From Microbacterium oxydans (lineage in GTDB: Bacteria > Actinomycetota > Actinomycetes > Actinomycetales > Microbacteriaceae): DNA of 64,000 bases. Every line of letters starts with the position of its first letter. The first letter of the stretch is position 1. Where the stretch lies: the NCBI RefSeq assembly GCF_900095745.1, contig NZ_FMIR01000019.1:186001-250000 (forward strand). The letters run 5' to 3'. Of the stretch, positions 49,936 to 58,005 are shown piece after piece. Below the pieces are notes generated by a model that was given only the letters and a program-made list of their open reading frames with translations, made no database searches and had not been told where the DNA came from. Made by a program: the position numbers and the translations under genes.

Positions 49936-52511
49936 CGTCGCACCTCCAGAGTCGTGCCGGCGATCATGACGCTCGCGTCCGATCGTTCCTCCGTCGTCGC
50001 CGGCCGCACCTGACCGCGCTCGGACACGTAGGCCAGAGAAGGGTCAGGGGTGTCGGTCGCATTTACGAAGGACTCGAAGCGCCGCAGCTTCACCGGGTCA
50101 CGCAGGGTCGCCGCCCACTCGTCCTCATAACGATCGACGTGCACGCTCATGGCCGTGTCGAGGTCATCGCAGATGCCGAGGCTGTCGTCGAAGATCACCT
50201 CGCGGAGACCGTCCAGCCCGCCGTCGAGCTCGGCGCACCACCCTGCCGTGCGCTGGAGGCGGTCCGCCGTGCGGATGTAGTACATGAAGAAGCGGTCGAT
50301 CGCGCGGATGAGGCCCTCGTCGTCGAGGTCCGCGGCGAGCAGCTCCGCGTGGCGCGGCGAGAAGCCGCCGTTGCCGCCGACGTACATGTTCCACCCCGTC
50401 TCGGTGGCGATCACACCGACATCTTTCGACCGGGCCTCCGCACACTCGCGCGCGCAGCCGGACACGCCGACCTTGAGCTTGTGCGGCGCCCGCAGCCCCC
50501 GATAACGGAGCTCGAGGCGCACGGCCATGCCGACGGCATCCAGCACCCCGTAGCGGCACCAGGTGGAGCCGACGCACGACTTCACGGTGCGCAGCGCCTT
50601 GCCGTACGCCTGTCCCGACTCGAAGCCGGCGTCGACCAGACGCTGCCAGATCTGCGGCAGCTGCTCGAGGCGGGCGCCGAACATATCGATCCGCTGCCCT
50701 CCGGTGATCTTCGTGTACAGGCCGTAGGTCTCGGCGATGTTCCCGATCGCGATCAGCCCCGCGGGAGTGACCTCACCGCCGGGCATCCGCGGCACCACCG
50801 AGTACGTGCCGTCCTTCTGCATGTTGGCCATCACATGGTCGTTGGTGTCCTGCAGAGCCGCGTTCTCGCCGTCGAGCACGTGCGCTCCGACGAGGACGGA
50901 CAGGATGCTGGCGAGAGCCGGCTTGCAGATGTCGCAGCCGCGCCCGGTGCCGAAACGGGCGATGATCGCGCTGAACGTCGTGAGTTCCGACACCCGTACC
51001 GCGTCGAAGAGTTGGCGGCGCGACATCGAGAAGTGCTCGCACAGGGCGTCGGAGGTCGTCTGACCGAGCTTGGTCAGCTCTTGGCCGACGATCTTCTTGA
51101 CCGCGAAGATGCAGGAACCGCAGGTGGCGCCCGCCTTGGTGCACGCCTTCACGGCCGAGGCGTCCGTGCACCCTTCGGCGTGGACAGCCTCCCGGATGCG
51201 TCCGGCCGTCACATTCGAGCACGAGCAGACGACCGCCTCGGCCGGAAGCTCGTTGTCGGGAAGCGTCGTGCCGCCCTCCGGCATCAGGTAGGCGGAGGGG
51301 TCGGCGCCCAGCGCGGCACCCACCAGGGGGCGCAGAGATCCGTAGGCCGAGGCATCGCCGACGAGGATGCCACCGAGCAGGGTCTTCGCGTCGTCGGAGA
51401 GGACGAGCTTCTTGTAGACGCCGTTGACCGGGTCGGTGTAGACGACGTCCAGGGCATTCGGCGTGGTCGCGAAGGCGTCTCCGAAGCTCGCCACATCGAC
51501 ACCGGAGAGTTTCAGCTTCGCTGAATCGTCGTAACCGGGGAAGGTCGCATCGCCGCCGAGAAGCCGAGTGGCCGCGACCTCCGCCATGGCGTATCCGGGG
51601 GCGACGAGTCCGACGGAGCGTCCTTCGAAGTTGGCGACCTCGCCGATCGCGAGGATGTCGTCGTCGGCGGTGCGGCACCTCGAATCGATCAGGACGCCAC
51701 CGCTGGGGTGCACGGCGAGATCGGCGACGCGTGCCAGCGAGTCCTGCGGGCGCACGCCGACGGTGAAGATGACGATGTCCGTTCCCTGCATACTGCCGTC
51801 CTGGAACTGCAGTGCCGCGACGGAGCCGGAGGCATCCGGGTCGATCCGTGTGGTCCGGGTTCCCGTCCGCACACCGATGCCTTCCGACTCGATCAGCCGG
51901 CGCAGGATCCTGCCGCCCGCGAGGTCGAGCTGGGCGGACATGAGCCGGTCGGACGACTGCACCACCGTGCACTCGACGTCGAGGCCCTGCAACGCCCCCG
52001 CGGCCTCGAGGCCCAGCAGGCCGCCGCCGATCACCGTCCCGCGCAGTGAGCGTCCCAGCACGGCGCCGCGGTGCTGGACGAACGCGTCGATCGCGGCGAC
52101 GTCGTCGAGGGTCCGATAGACGAAGCTCCCGGGGAGGTCGGCGCCGTCGACGGCCGGCCTCAGCGCGTAGGAGCCTGTGGCGAGGACGAGTGTCCCGTAG
52201 GCGTGCACCGCGCCCGAGCGAGTGCGCACCGTGCGACGAGCCCGATCGATCCCCGTCACGCGATCGTCGCCGATGAAGTGCACCCGATCGTCCTGGAGGG
52301 TCTGCGCGTCGAGTGCGAGGTCGTCGGCGCTCGCGCCGGTGAAGAACGAGGTCAGCCCGACACGGTCGTACGGGGCGCGCGCCTCCTCGCCGATGACGGT
52401 GACGGTCGGCGCCGAGCCTTCGCCGCGGAGCAGGCTCTCGACGAATCGGTGCGCGACCATTCCCGCCCCCACCACCACGACATCCGACGATGTGCTCTCC
52501 CGAACGATCAC
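49932..52511 (-). CDS. nirB: Nitrite reductase [NAD(P)H] large subunit
   Basis: An 859-residue siroheme enzyme that reduces nitrite to ammonia in the cytoplasm. GTG at 52511 (VIVRESTSSDVVVVGAG) follows GAGGAGGG. Domains in order: FAD/NAD(P)H reductase (residues 10-330), [2Fe-2S] BFD-like domain with VVCSCSNVTAG and AGATCGSC (about 425-470), ferredoxin-like nitrite reductase halves, and the siroheme/4Fe-4S cysteines in SCVGSTWCRYG and GVSGCARECAEA (about 640-690). It heads a five-gene overlapping operon with nirD, cysG, nnaR and cbiX, probably driven by the GlnR-type site upstream. Ammonia made here can feed GltB. Confidence 0.96.
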   Translation of the reverse strand: MIVRESTSSDVVVVGAGMVAHRFVESLLRGEGSAPTVTVIGEEARAPYDRVGLTSFFTGASADDLALDAQTLQDDRVHFIGDDRVTGIDRARRTVRTRSGAVHAYGTLVLATGSYALRPAVDGADLPGSFVYRTLDDVAAIDAFVQHRGAVLGRSLRGTVIGGGLLGLEAAGALQGLDVECTVVQSSDRLMSAQLDLAGGRILRRLIESEGIGVRTGTRTTRIDPDASGSVAALQFQDGSMQGTDIVIFTVGVRPQDSLARVADLAVHPSGGVLIDSRCRTADDDILAIGEVANFEGRSVGLVAPGYAMAEVAATRLLGGDATFPGYDDSAKLKLSGVDVASFGDAFATTPNALDVVYTDPVNGVYKKLVLSDDAKTLLGGILVGDASAYGSLRPLVGAALGADPSAYLMPEGGTTLPDNELPAEAVVCSCSNVTAGRIREAVHAEGCTDASAVKACTKAGATCGSCIFAVKKIVGQELTKLGQTTSDALCEHFSMSRRQLFDAVRVSELTTFSAIIARFGTGRGCDICKPALASILSVLVGAHVLDGENAALQDTNDHVMANMQKDGTYSVVPRMPGGEVTPAGLIAIGNIAETYGLYTKITGGQRIDMFGARLEQLPQIWQRLVDAGFESGQAYGKALRTVKSCVGSTWCRYGVLDAVGMAVRLELRYRGLRAPHKLKVGVSGCARECAEARSKDVGVIATETGWNMYVGGNGGFSPRHAELLAADLDDEGLIRAIDRFFMYYIRTADRLQRTAGWCAELDGGLDGLREVIFDDSLGICDDLDTAMSVHVDRYEDEWAATLRDPVKLRRFESFVNATDTPDPSLAYVSERGQVRPATTEERSDASVMIAGTTLEVRR

Positions 52512-52536
52512 GAGCCCTCCTCTGTCCGTGGACTCG

Positions 52537-52542
52537 ACGATA
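52537..52542 (-). promoter_or_regulatory. -10 box of the nirB promoter
   Basis: TATCGT on the minus strand, 26 bases before the nirB GTG. It is eight bases downstream of GAAACAC and 37 bases from the nearest GlnR half-site, exactly as at the flavoprotein promoter (45334-45339). Confidence 0.55.
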
Positions 52543-52575
52543 GAGACGCGGTGTTTCGCGAAAGGCCGGGCCGGT

Positions 52576-52613
52576 GTTACGCGGATCGAACGTTCTCCTC
52601 ACAACTCGATAAC
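52576..52613. promoter_or_regulatory. GlnR-type operator of the nirB operon
   Basis: Four half-sites in perfect 11-base phase: GTTAC, CGAAC, CTCAC, ATAAC, that is AC-n9-AC three times over. This fits the GTnAC-n6-GnAAC consensus of actinobacterial GlnR. Its centre is about 60 bases before the inferred transcription start. Confidence 0.78.
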
Positions 52614-52666
52614 AGCCATGTGAGACGGCGCATCACGCGAGTCCGGCGGGGCCGCGCGGGGCGTAC

Positions 52667-52672
52667 TAGGCT
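52667..52672 (+). promoter_or_regulatory. Possible -10 box of the DUF349 gene
   Basis: TAGGCT (in GTACTAGGCTG) on the plus strand, about 50 bases before the GTG at 52724. Confidence 0.4.
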
Positions 52673-52723
52673 GAGCCTCGTCCTTTCCGCCTCCCGCGGG
52701 CCCTACCGCGCAAGGAGAATCAC

Positions 52724-54082
52724 GTGTCTGCCACCGAGCCCTCGAAGCCGACTCCCCCCGTCCCCGCACCCCCCGCCGTGCCGATGCCGCCGAAGGCACC
52801 CAAGACGGCAGCCGTTGCGCCCGCCGCACCGGCGCCGTCGCCCGTCGCGTCGTCGACCTCCGCAGAATGGGGCCGCGTCTCCGACGACGGCACCGTCGAG
52901 GTGCGCGAAGGCGAGGTCTGGCGCGTCGTCGGCCAGTATCCCGACGGCACGCCCGACGAGGCGCTCGCCTACTTCGTGCGCAAGTTCGACGACATCGCCT
53001 TCAAGGTGCACACGCTCGAACAGCGCCACCAGGCCGGCGGCGCGTCGGCGAGCGACCTCTCGAAGCAGGCCGGTCACCTCATCGCTGAAGCGACGGATGC
53101 CGCGGCCGTCGGCGACCTCGCAGGTCTGCGCGACCGTCTGAACACCCTGACCTCATCGCTGTCCGAAGCCACCGAGCAGGAGGCGCAGCAGGCCAAGGAA
53201 CTCGTCGACAAGGCGATCGCCGAGCGCACCGTGCTCGTCGAGAAGGCCGAGGCGATCGCGGCGCGCGACCTCAGCAAGGTGCAGTGGAAGCAGGTCACGG
53301 CCGAGCTCGGTGAGCTCTTCGACGCGTGGCAGGCTCAGCAGCAGAGCGGTCCCCGCCTCTCCAAGGGCATCTCCCAGCAGCTCTGGAAGCGGTTCCGCGA
53401 TGCGCGCGCCGTGGTCGACAAGCAGCGTCGCGCCTTCTACTCCGAGCTCGACGATGCGCACAAGAGTGCTCGCGACGTGAAGACCCGTTTGGTCGAGCGC
53501 GCCGAGGCTCTCGCACCGCGTGGCACCGACGGGATTCCCGCCTACCGCAACCTGCTCGACGAGTGGAAGGCCGCCGGTCGTGCCGGGCGCAAGGCGGACG
53601 ACGCACTCTGGGCGCGGTTCAAGGCGGCGGGCGATGCCCTGTACGCCGCTCGCGCCGAGCAGTCCGCCGCCGAGGAAGCGGAATCCGCACCGAAGATCGA
53701 GGCCCGCGAGGCTCTTCTCGAAGAGGCCAAGGCCGTCGCCGACGAGTCGAACATCAAGCGCGCTCGCGCACTGCTCACGCGCATCCAGCGTCAGTGGGAT
53801 GAGATCGGCCGCATCTTCCCGCGGGATAAGGAGCGCGCGCTCGACGACAAGCTCCGCACGATCGAGCAGGGTCTGAAGGCCCGCGAAGACGTGGACTGGA
53901 AGAAGAACAACCCCGAGACCAAGGCGCGCGCGAACGACATGAGTTCGCAGCTGCAGGAGGCCATCGAGAAGCTCGAAGCCGAGGTCGCCGCTGCCGAGAA
54001 GGCCGGCGACAAGAAGGCGGCGAAGGAAGCCGCCGACGCCCTCGAGGCTCGCCGCGCCTGGCTGAGCGCTCTGGGCGGCTGA
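52724..54082 (+). CDS. DUF349 domain protein
   Basis: A 452-residue protein. GTG start after AAGGAGAATCAC. The first 45 residues are a Pro/Ala-rich linker (KPTPPVPAPPAVPMPPKAP), which may need EF-P. The rest is largely helical and highly charged, with three DUF349-type repeats (WKQVTAELGELFDAWQAQQ, YRNLLDEWKAAGRAGRKADD, RIQRQWDEIGRIFPRDKE), each ending in a segment like LWxRFxxA. A lysine/glutamate coiled coil closes the protein (about 410-440). The function is unknown; it is conserved beside rel in actinobacteria. Confidence 0.85.
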   Translation: MSATEPSKPTPPVPAPPAVPMPPKAPKTAAVAPAAPAPSPVASSTSAEWGRVSDDGTVEVREGEVWRVVGQYPDGTPDEALAYFVRKFDDIAFKVHTLEQRHQAGGASASDLSKQAGHLIAEATDAAAVGDLAGLRDRLNTLTSSLSEATEQEAQQAKELVDKAIAERTVLVEKAEAIAARDLSKVQWKQVTAELGELFDAWQAQQQSGPRLSKGISQQLWKRFRDARAVVDKQRRAFYSELDDAHKSARDVKTRLVERAEALAPRGTDGIPAYRNLLDEWKAAGRAGRKADDALWARFKAAGDALYAARAEQSAAEEAESAPKIEAREALLEEAKAVADESNIKRARALLTRIQRQWDEIGRIFPRDKERALDDKLRTIEQGLKAREDVDWKKNNPETKARANDMSSQLQEAIEKLEAEVAAAEKAGDKKAAKEAADALEARRAWLSALGG

Positions 54083-54144
54083 CCCTTCTCCACAGGTCTC
54101 CGCGACCGTCTCGAACGCGGGGTGCACTGCGCCAGACTGGCGTG

Positions 54145-54696
54145 ATGCACCCCGCGTTCCTCTATGTTCCCGGCAAGCGGTTGAGCCAGACCGAACTCAG
54201 TGCGGCCCGCATCGACGGCCATGTCGTCGACGTGGGCGACGCATACATCCCTGCCGATCTCGTGGAGGGGCCCGACGTTCGGGCGAGCTCGATCGCTGCG
54301 CTCGTCCGGCCGGGCACCGCCGCGTGCCACCAGACGGCCGCCTGGGTCCACGGCGCCGGCGACACGCCGCCGGTCGTGCATCACGTGAAGCGGTGTGTGG
54401 AACGCCGGATCCGTCCCGTCACCAGCGCGCGTGTGGTGTTCCACGACACCCTGCTCCCCGATTCCGACGTCCGTACGCTCGGCGGCGTCGCCGTATCCAG
54501 CCCGGCCCGCACGATGCTCGACCTCGCGACGACACTGCATCGCGACCCGCGGGTGCTGCCCTGGATGGATCTCCTCGCCGTCGCCTGCCCGGATACCCCC
54601 GAGGCGGCGATGAACGCGCTGCAGGACCTTCGACGCGTGCCGGGCAGCCGCATGGGTTCGGCCGCTCTGCAGCGCCTCGCCGTCAGGAGGAGGTGA
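54145..54696 (+). CDS. Short AbiEi-like / DUF559-family N-terminal protein
   Basis: A 183-residue protein. The pattern ACHQTAAWVHGAG, a charged strand region and VRTLGGVAVSSPARTMLDLA resembles the AbiEi-like proteins common in Microbacteriaceae, which often run to about 300 residues with a C-terminal nuclease-like DUF559. Here the C-terminal part is missing. The codon just before the ATG is GTG and could also start. No ribosome site is visible, so a leaderless transcript is possible. Its last 14 bases overlap the convergent rel gene. Assignment is by pattern only. Confidence 0.55.
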   Translation: MHPAFLYVPGKRLSQTELSAARIDGHVVDVGDAYIPADLVEGPDVRASSIAALVRPGTAACHQTAAWVHGAGDTPPVVHHVKRCVERRIRPVTSARVVFHDTLLPDSDVRTLGGVAVSSPARTMLDLATTLHRDPRVLPWMDLLAVACPDTPEAAMNALQDLRRVPGSRMGSAALQRLAVRRR

Positions 54697-56935
54697 CCCG
54701 GTAGACGTCGTAGACGGCGTCGATCCGACGGACCGCGTTCAGCACACGGTCGAGATGCACGGCATCGCCCATCTCGAAGACGAACCGGCTCAGAGCCAAC
54801 CGCTCATCGGTGGTGGTGACCGTCGCCGAGAGGATGTTGACGTGGTGCTCACTCAGCACGCGCGTCACGTCGGAGAGAAGGCCCGAGCGGTCGAGCGCCT
54901 CGACCTGGATCTGCACGCGGAACACGCTCTTCGTCGTGGGAGCCCACGAGACCTCGACGAAGCGGTCCTGCTCGTTGCTGAGCGCCTTGACGTTGACGCA
55001 GTCCGCCCGGTGGACCGAGACGCCACTGCCGCGCGTCACGAATCCGACGATCTGGTCACCGGGTACCGGGGTGCAGCACTTGGCCAGCTTCACCAGGATG
55101 TCGTTGGCGCCGCGCACGAGGACGCCCGAGTCGCCGGATCGCGGCTCACGCGTCGGAACGCTGCCGGGCAGGTCGATGGCTCCCGTGCTGGGGTCGTTAG
55201 CCGCGACCAGGGCCGTGACCTTCTCGAGCACCGACTGCGTCGACACGTGTCCTTCGCCGACGGCGGCGTAGAGCGCGGAGACGTCTTCGTAGTGCAGCCC
55301 GCGGGCCACCTCGGCGAACGAGTCCTGGCTCATCAGCTTCTGCAGCGGCAGGTTCTGGCGGCGCATCGCGCGGGCGATGGCCTCCTTGCCCTGCTCGATG
55401 GCCTCTTCGCGGCGCTCCTTGGTGAACCAGCCGCGGATCTTGTTCCGCGCTCGCGTGCTCGCGACGAAACCGAGCCAGTCCTGGCTGGGGCCGGCATCGG
55501 GGTTCTTCGAGGTGAAGACCTCGACCACGTCGCCGCTCTTGAGCTCCGATTCCAGAGGCACGAGGCGCCCGTTGACCTTCGCACCCATGGTGCGGTGGCC
55601 GATCTCCGTGTGCACCGCGTAGGCGAAGTCCACGGGGGTCGCGCTGGCGGGCAGGCCGATCACACGCCCCTTCGGCGTGAAGACGTAGACCTCCTTCGCA
55701 CCGATCTCGAAGCGCAGCGAGTCGAGGAACTCTCCGGGGTCGGCCGTCTCGGCCTGCCAGTCGGAGATGTGGGCGAGCCACGCCATGTCGGTGTCAGAGG
55801 CGCGGACCTCGGTCTTGCCACCGCCGTTCATCCGCTCCTTGTACATCCAGTGCGCCGCCACACCGTACTCGGCCTGCTGGTGCATCTCGTGGGTGCGGAT
55901 CTGGATCTCGACCGTGCGACCGGCGGGCCCGATGACCGTGGTGTGCAGCGACTGGTAGAGGTTGAACTTCGGCGTGGCGATGTAGTCCTTGAACCGGCCG
56001 GGCAGCGGCGTCCAACGCGCGTGGATCGCACCGAGGACGGCATAGCAGTCGCGCACCGAGCCGACGAGCACGCGGATGCCGATCAGGTCGTAGATGTCGT
56101 CGAACTCGCGGCCGCGGATGACCATCTTCTGGTACACCGAGTACAGCTGCTTCGGCCGCCCGACGACCTTGCCGCGGATACGGAGGTCGCGCAGATCCTC
56201 GTCGATCTCCTCGACGACCTGCGCGAGGTACTTCTCACGCTGCGGGGTCCGCTGCGCGATGAGGCTGTGGATCTCGTTGTAGATCTTCGGGTGCAGCACA
56301 GCGAACGAGAGGTCTTCGAGCTCCGACTTGATCGCCTGGATACCGAGACGGTTCGCCAGCGGGGCGTAGATCTCGAGGGTCTCCTTGGCCTTCTTCGTGG
56401 CCTTCTCCGGCGGGACGAAACCCCAGGTGCGCGCGTTGTGCAGCCGGTCGGCGAGCTTGATGAGCAGGACCCGGATGTCTTTCGACATCGCCACGATCAT
56501 CTTGCGGACCGTCTCGGCCTGCGCGCTCTCGCCGTACTTGACCTTGTCGAGCTTGGTCACGCCGTCGACGAGCATCGCGACCTCATCGCCGAACTCGGCG
56601 GTGAGATCGGTCAGCGCATAGCCCGTGTCTTCGACCGTGTCGTGCAGGAGCGCCGCGGCGATGGCCCGCGGGCCCAGACCGAGCTCGGCGAGGATCTGCG
56701 CGACCGCCAGGGGGTGCGTGATGTACGGCTCGCCGCTCTGGCGCTTCTGCCCCTCGTGCTTCTCCTTCGCGACCGCGTATGCGCGTTCGATGACGGAGAA
56801 GTCGCCCTTGGGGTGGTTCGCACGCACCGTACGGATCAGGTTGTCGAGGTCGTTGATGCGGGACGCGCGGGAGAAGATGCGGGGAACCAGTCGTCGCAGA
56901 CTCGAACCCTGCGATGACGTCTGCGGTTCCGCCAT
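54683..56935 (-). CDS. rel: Bifunctional (p)ppGpp synthetase/hydrolase
   Basis: Stringent response enzyme of 750 residues from ATG at 56935 (MAEPQTSSQG), seven bases after GGAGG; a TTG one codon earlier is less likely. Domains in order: HD hydrolase (LLHDTVEDTGYAL, intact), synthetase (GREFDDIYDLIGIRVLV), TGS (VFTPKGRVIGLPASATPVDFA), zinc-finger/helical region (KCCTPVPGDQIVGFV) and ACT (VEALDRSGLLSDVTRVL). Both catalytic centres look complete. It follows secF after 80 bases, with a possible own promoter. Confidence 0.97.
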   Translation of the reverse strand: MAEPQTSSQGSSLRRLVPRIFSRASRINDLDNLIRTVRANHPKGDFSVIERAYAVAKEKHEGQKRQSGEPYITHPLAVAQILAELGLGPRAIAAALLHDTVEDTGYALTDLTAEFGDEVAMLVDGVTKLDKVKYGESAQAETVRKMIVAMSKDIRVLLIKLADRLHNARTWGFVPPEKATKKAKETLEIYAPLANRLGIQAIKSELEDLSFAVLHPKIYNEIHSLIAQRTPQREKYLAQVVEEIDEDLRDLRIRGKVVGRPKQLYSVYQKMVIRGREFDDIYDLIGIRVLVGSVRDCYAVLGAIHARWTPLPGRFKDYIATPKFNLYQSLHTTVIGPAGRTVEIQIRTHEMHQQAEYGVAAHWMYKERMNGGGKTEVRASDTDMAWLAHISDWQAETADPGEFLDSLRFEIGAKEVYVFTPKGRVIGLPASATPVDFAYAVHTEIGHRTMGAKVNGRLVPLESELKSGDVVEVFTSKNPDAGPSQDWLGFVASTRARNKIRGWFTKERREEAIEQGKEAIARAMRRQNLPLQKLMSQDSFAEVARGLHYEDVSALYAAVGEGHVSTQSVLEKVTALVAANDPSTGAIDLPGSVPTREPRSGDSGVLVRGANDILVKLAKCCTPVPGDQIVGFVTRGSGVSVHRADCVNVKALSNEQDRFVEVSWAPTTKSVFRVQIQVEALDRSGLLSDVTRVLSEHHVNILSATVTTTDERLALSRFVFEMGDAVHLDRVLNAVRRIDAVYDVYRVTSS

Positions 56936-56957
56936 CAACTCACCTCCCGATCAATTC

Positions 56958-56963
56958 ATCCTA
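56958..56963 (-). promoter_or_regulatory. Possible -10 box for rel
   Basis: TAGGAT on the minus strand, 22 bases before the rel ATG. A weak -35 only. Confidence 0.3.
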
Positions 56964-57015
56964 CGCGTGCTGAGGGCGCCGAGCTCCCGCCCGGAGCACC
57001 CTCGGGCCGGACCCG

Positions 57016-58005
57016 TCAGGCTTCGACGGACGCCCGGCTGCGAGCCTCGCGGATGCGGGCGTCGCGCTCCTTGAGCTGCGGCTCGTTCTCGCGGAACAGC
57101 GAGTACAGCGGAGCGGCAACGAAGAGCGTGGAGTACGTCGCGACGAGGATGCCGACGAAGATCGACAGCGAGATGTCGGTGAGCGATTCCGCACCGAGCC
57201 AGAAGGCTCCGATGAAGAGCACGGCCCCAACCGGCAGGGCCGCGACCACAGACGTGTTGATGGAGCGCACGAGCGTCTGGTTCACGGCGAGGTTCACCGA
57301 TTCACCGAACAGCCGCGCGGACTTCTCCCCGTCTTCGGTGGTGTTCTCTCTGACCTTGTCGAACACGACCGTGGTGTCGTACAGCGAGTACGCCAGGATC
57401 GTGAGGAAGCCGATGACGGCGGCCGGAGAGATCTCGAAGCCGGCCAGCGCGTAGACGCCGACCGTGATGACGAGCACGTCGAGAAGGCCGATGATCGCCG
57501 CCGCCGACATCTTCCACGTGCGGAAGTAGATCGCGAGGATCAGGAAGGTGAGGGCGAGGAAGATCGCGAGACCCCACAGCGACTGCTTCGTGACGTTCTC
57601 ACCCCAGGCCGGGCCGATGAACGACGACGTCACATTGGCGGGCTCCACACCGTAGGCGTCGGCGAGGGCTTCAGCGACGTCCTGCGTCTCGGCGGCGCTC
57701 ATCTGGTCGGTCTGGACGCGGATGTCCTTCCCGTTCAGGACGACGACCTTGGTCGCGGCTCCCGGGACGACCGACTGGACGGCCTCCTTCGCGGTGTCCT
57801 GATCGACCGTGTCGGGCGCCTGCACCGTGAACTGGGACCCGCCGGTGAACTCGATGGAGAACTGGATGGGCCGGATGAGCGGCACGAGGGCCGAACCGAC
57901 GACCAGGATGATCGCGATGATGAACCACAGGCGACGCTTGCCGACGAACGGGAAGGAGGTCTTGCCGGAATAGAGGTTGTTTCCGAACTCATTCATGGAA
58001 GGCAT
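57016..58005 (-). CDS. secF: Protein translocase subunit SecF
   Basis: A 329-residue membrane protein that with SecD aids the late stage of Sec export. Six helices: one at about 26-45, then a periplasmic loop to about residue 140, then five. The landmark IEFTGGSQFTV follows the first helix and FLTILAYSLYDTTVVFDKVREN is the conserved cytoplasmic turn. Its ATG shares one base with the secD stop (TGATG). Confidence 0.96.
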   Translation of the reverse strand: MPSMNEFGNNLYSGKTSFPFVGKRRLWFIIAIILVVGSALVPLIRPIQFSIEFTGGSQFTVQAPDTVDQDTAKEAVQSVVPGAATKVVVLNGKDIRVQTDQMSAAETQDVAEALADAYGVEPANVTSSFIGPAWGENVTKQSLWGLAIFLALTFLILAIYFRTWKMSAAAIIGLLDVLVITVGVYALAGFEISPAAVIGFLTILAYSLYDTTVVFDKVRENTTEDGEKSARLFGESVNLAVNQTLVRSINTSVVAALPVGAVLFIGAFWLGAESLTDISLSIFVGILVATYSTLFVAAPLYSLFRENEPQLKERDARIREARSRASVEA

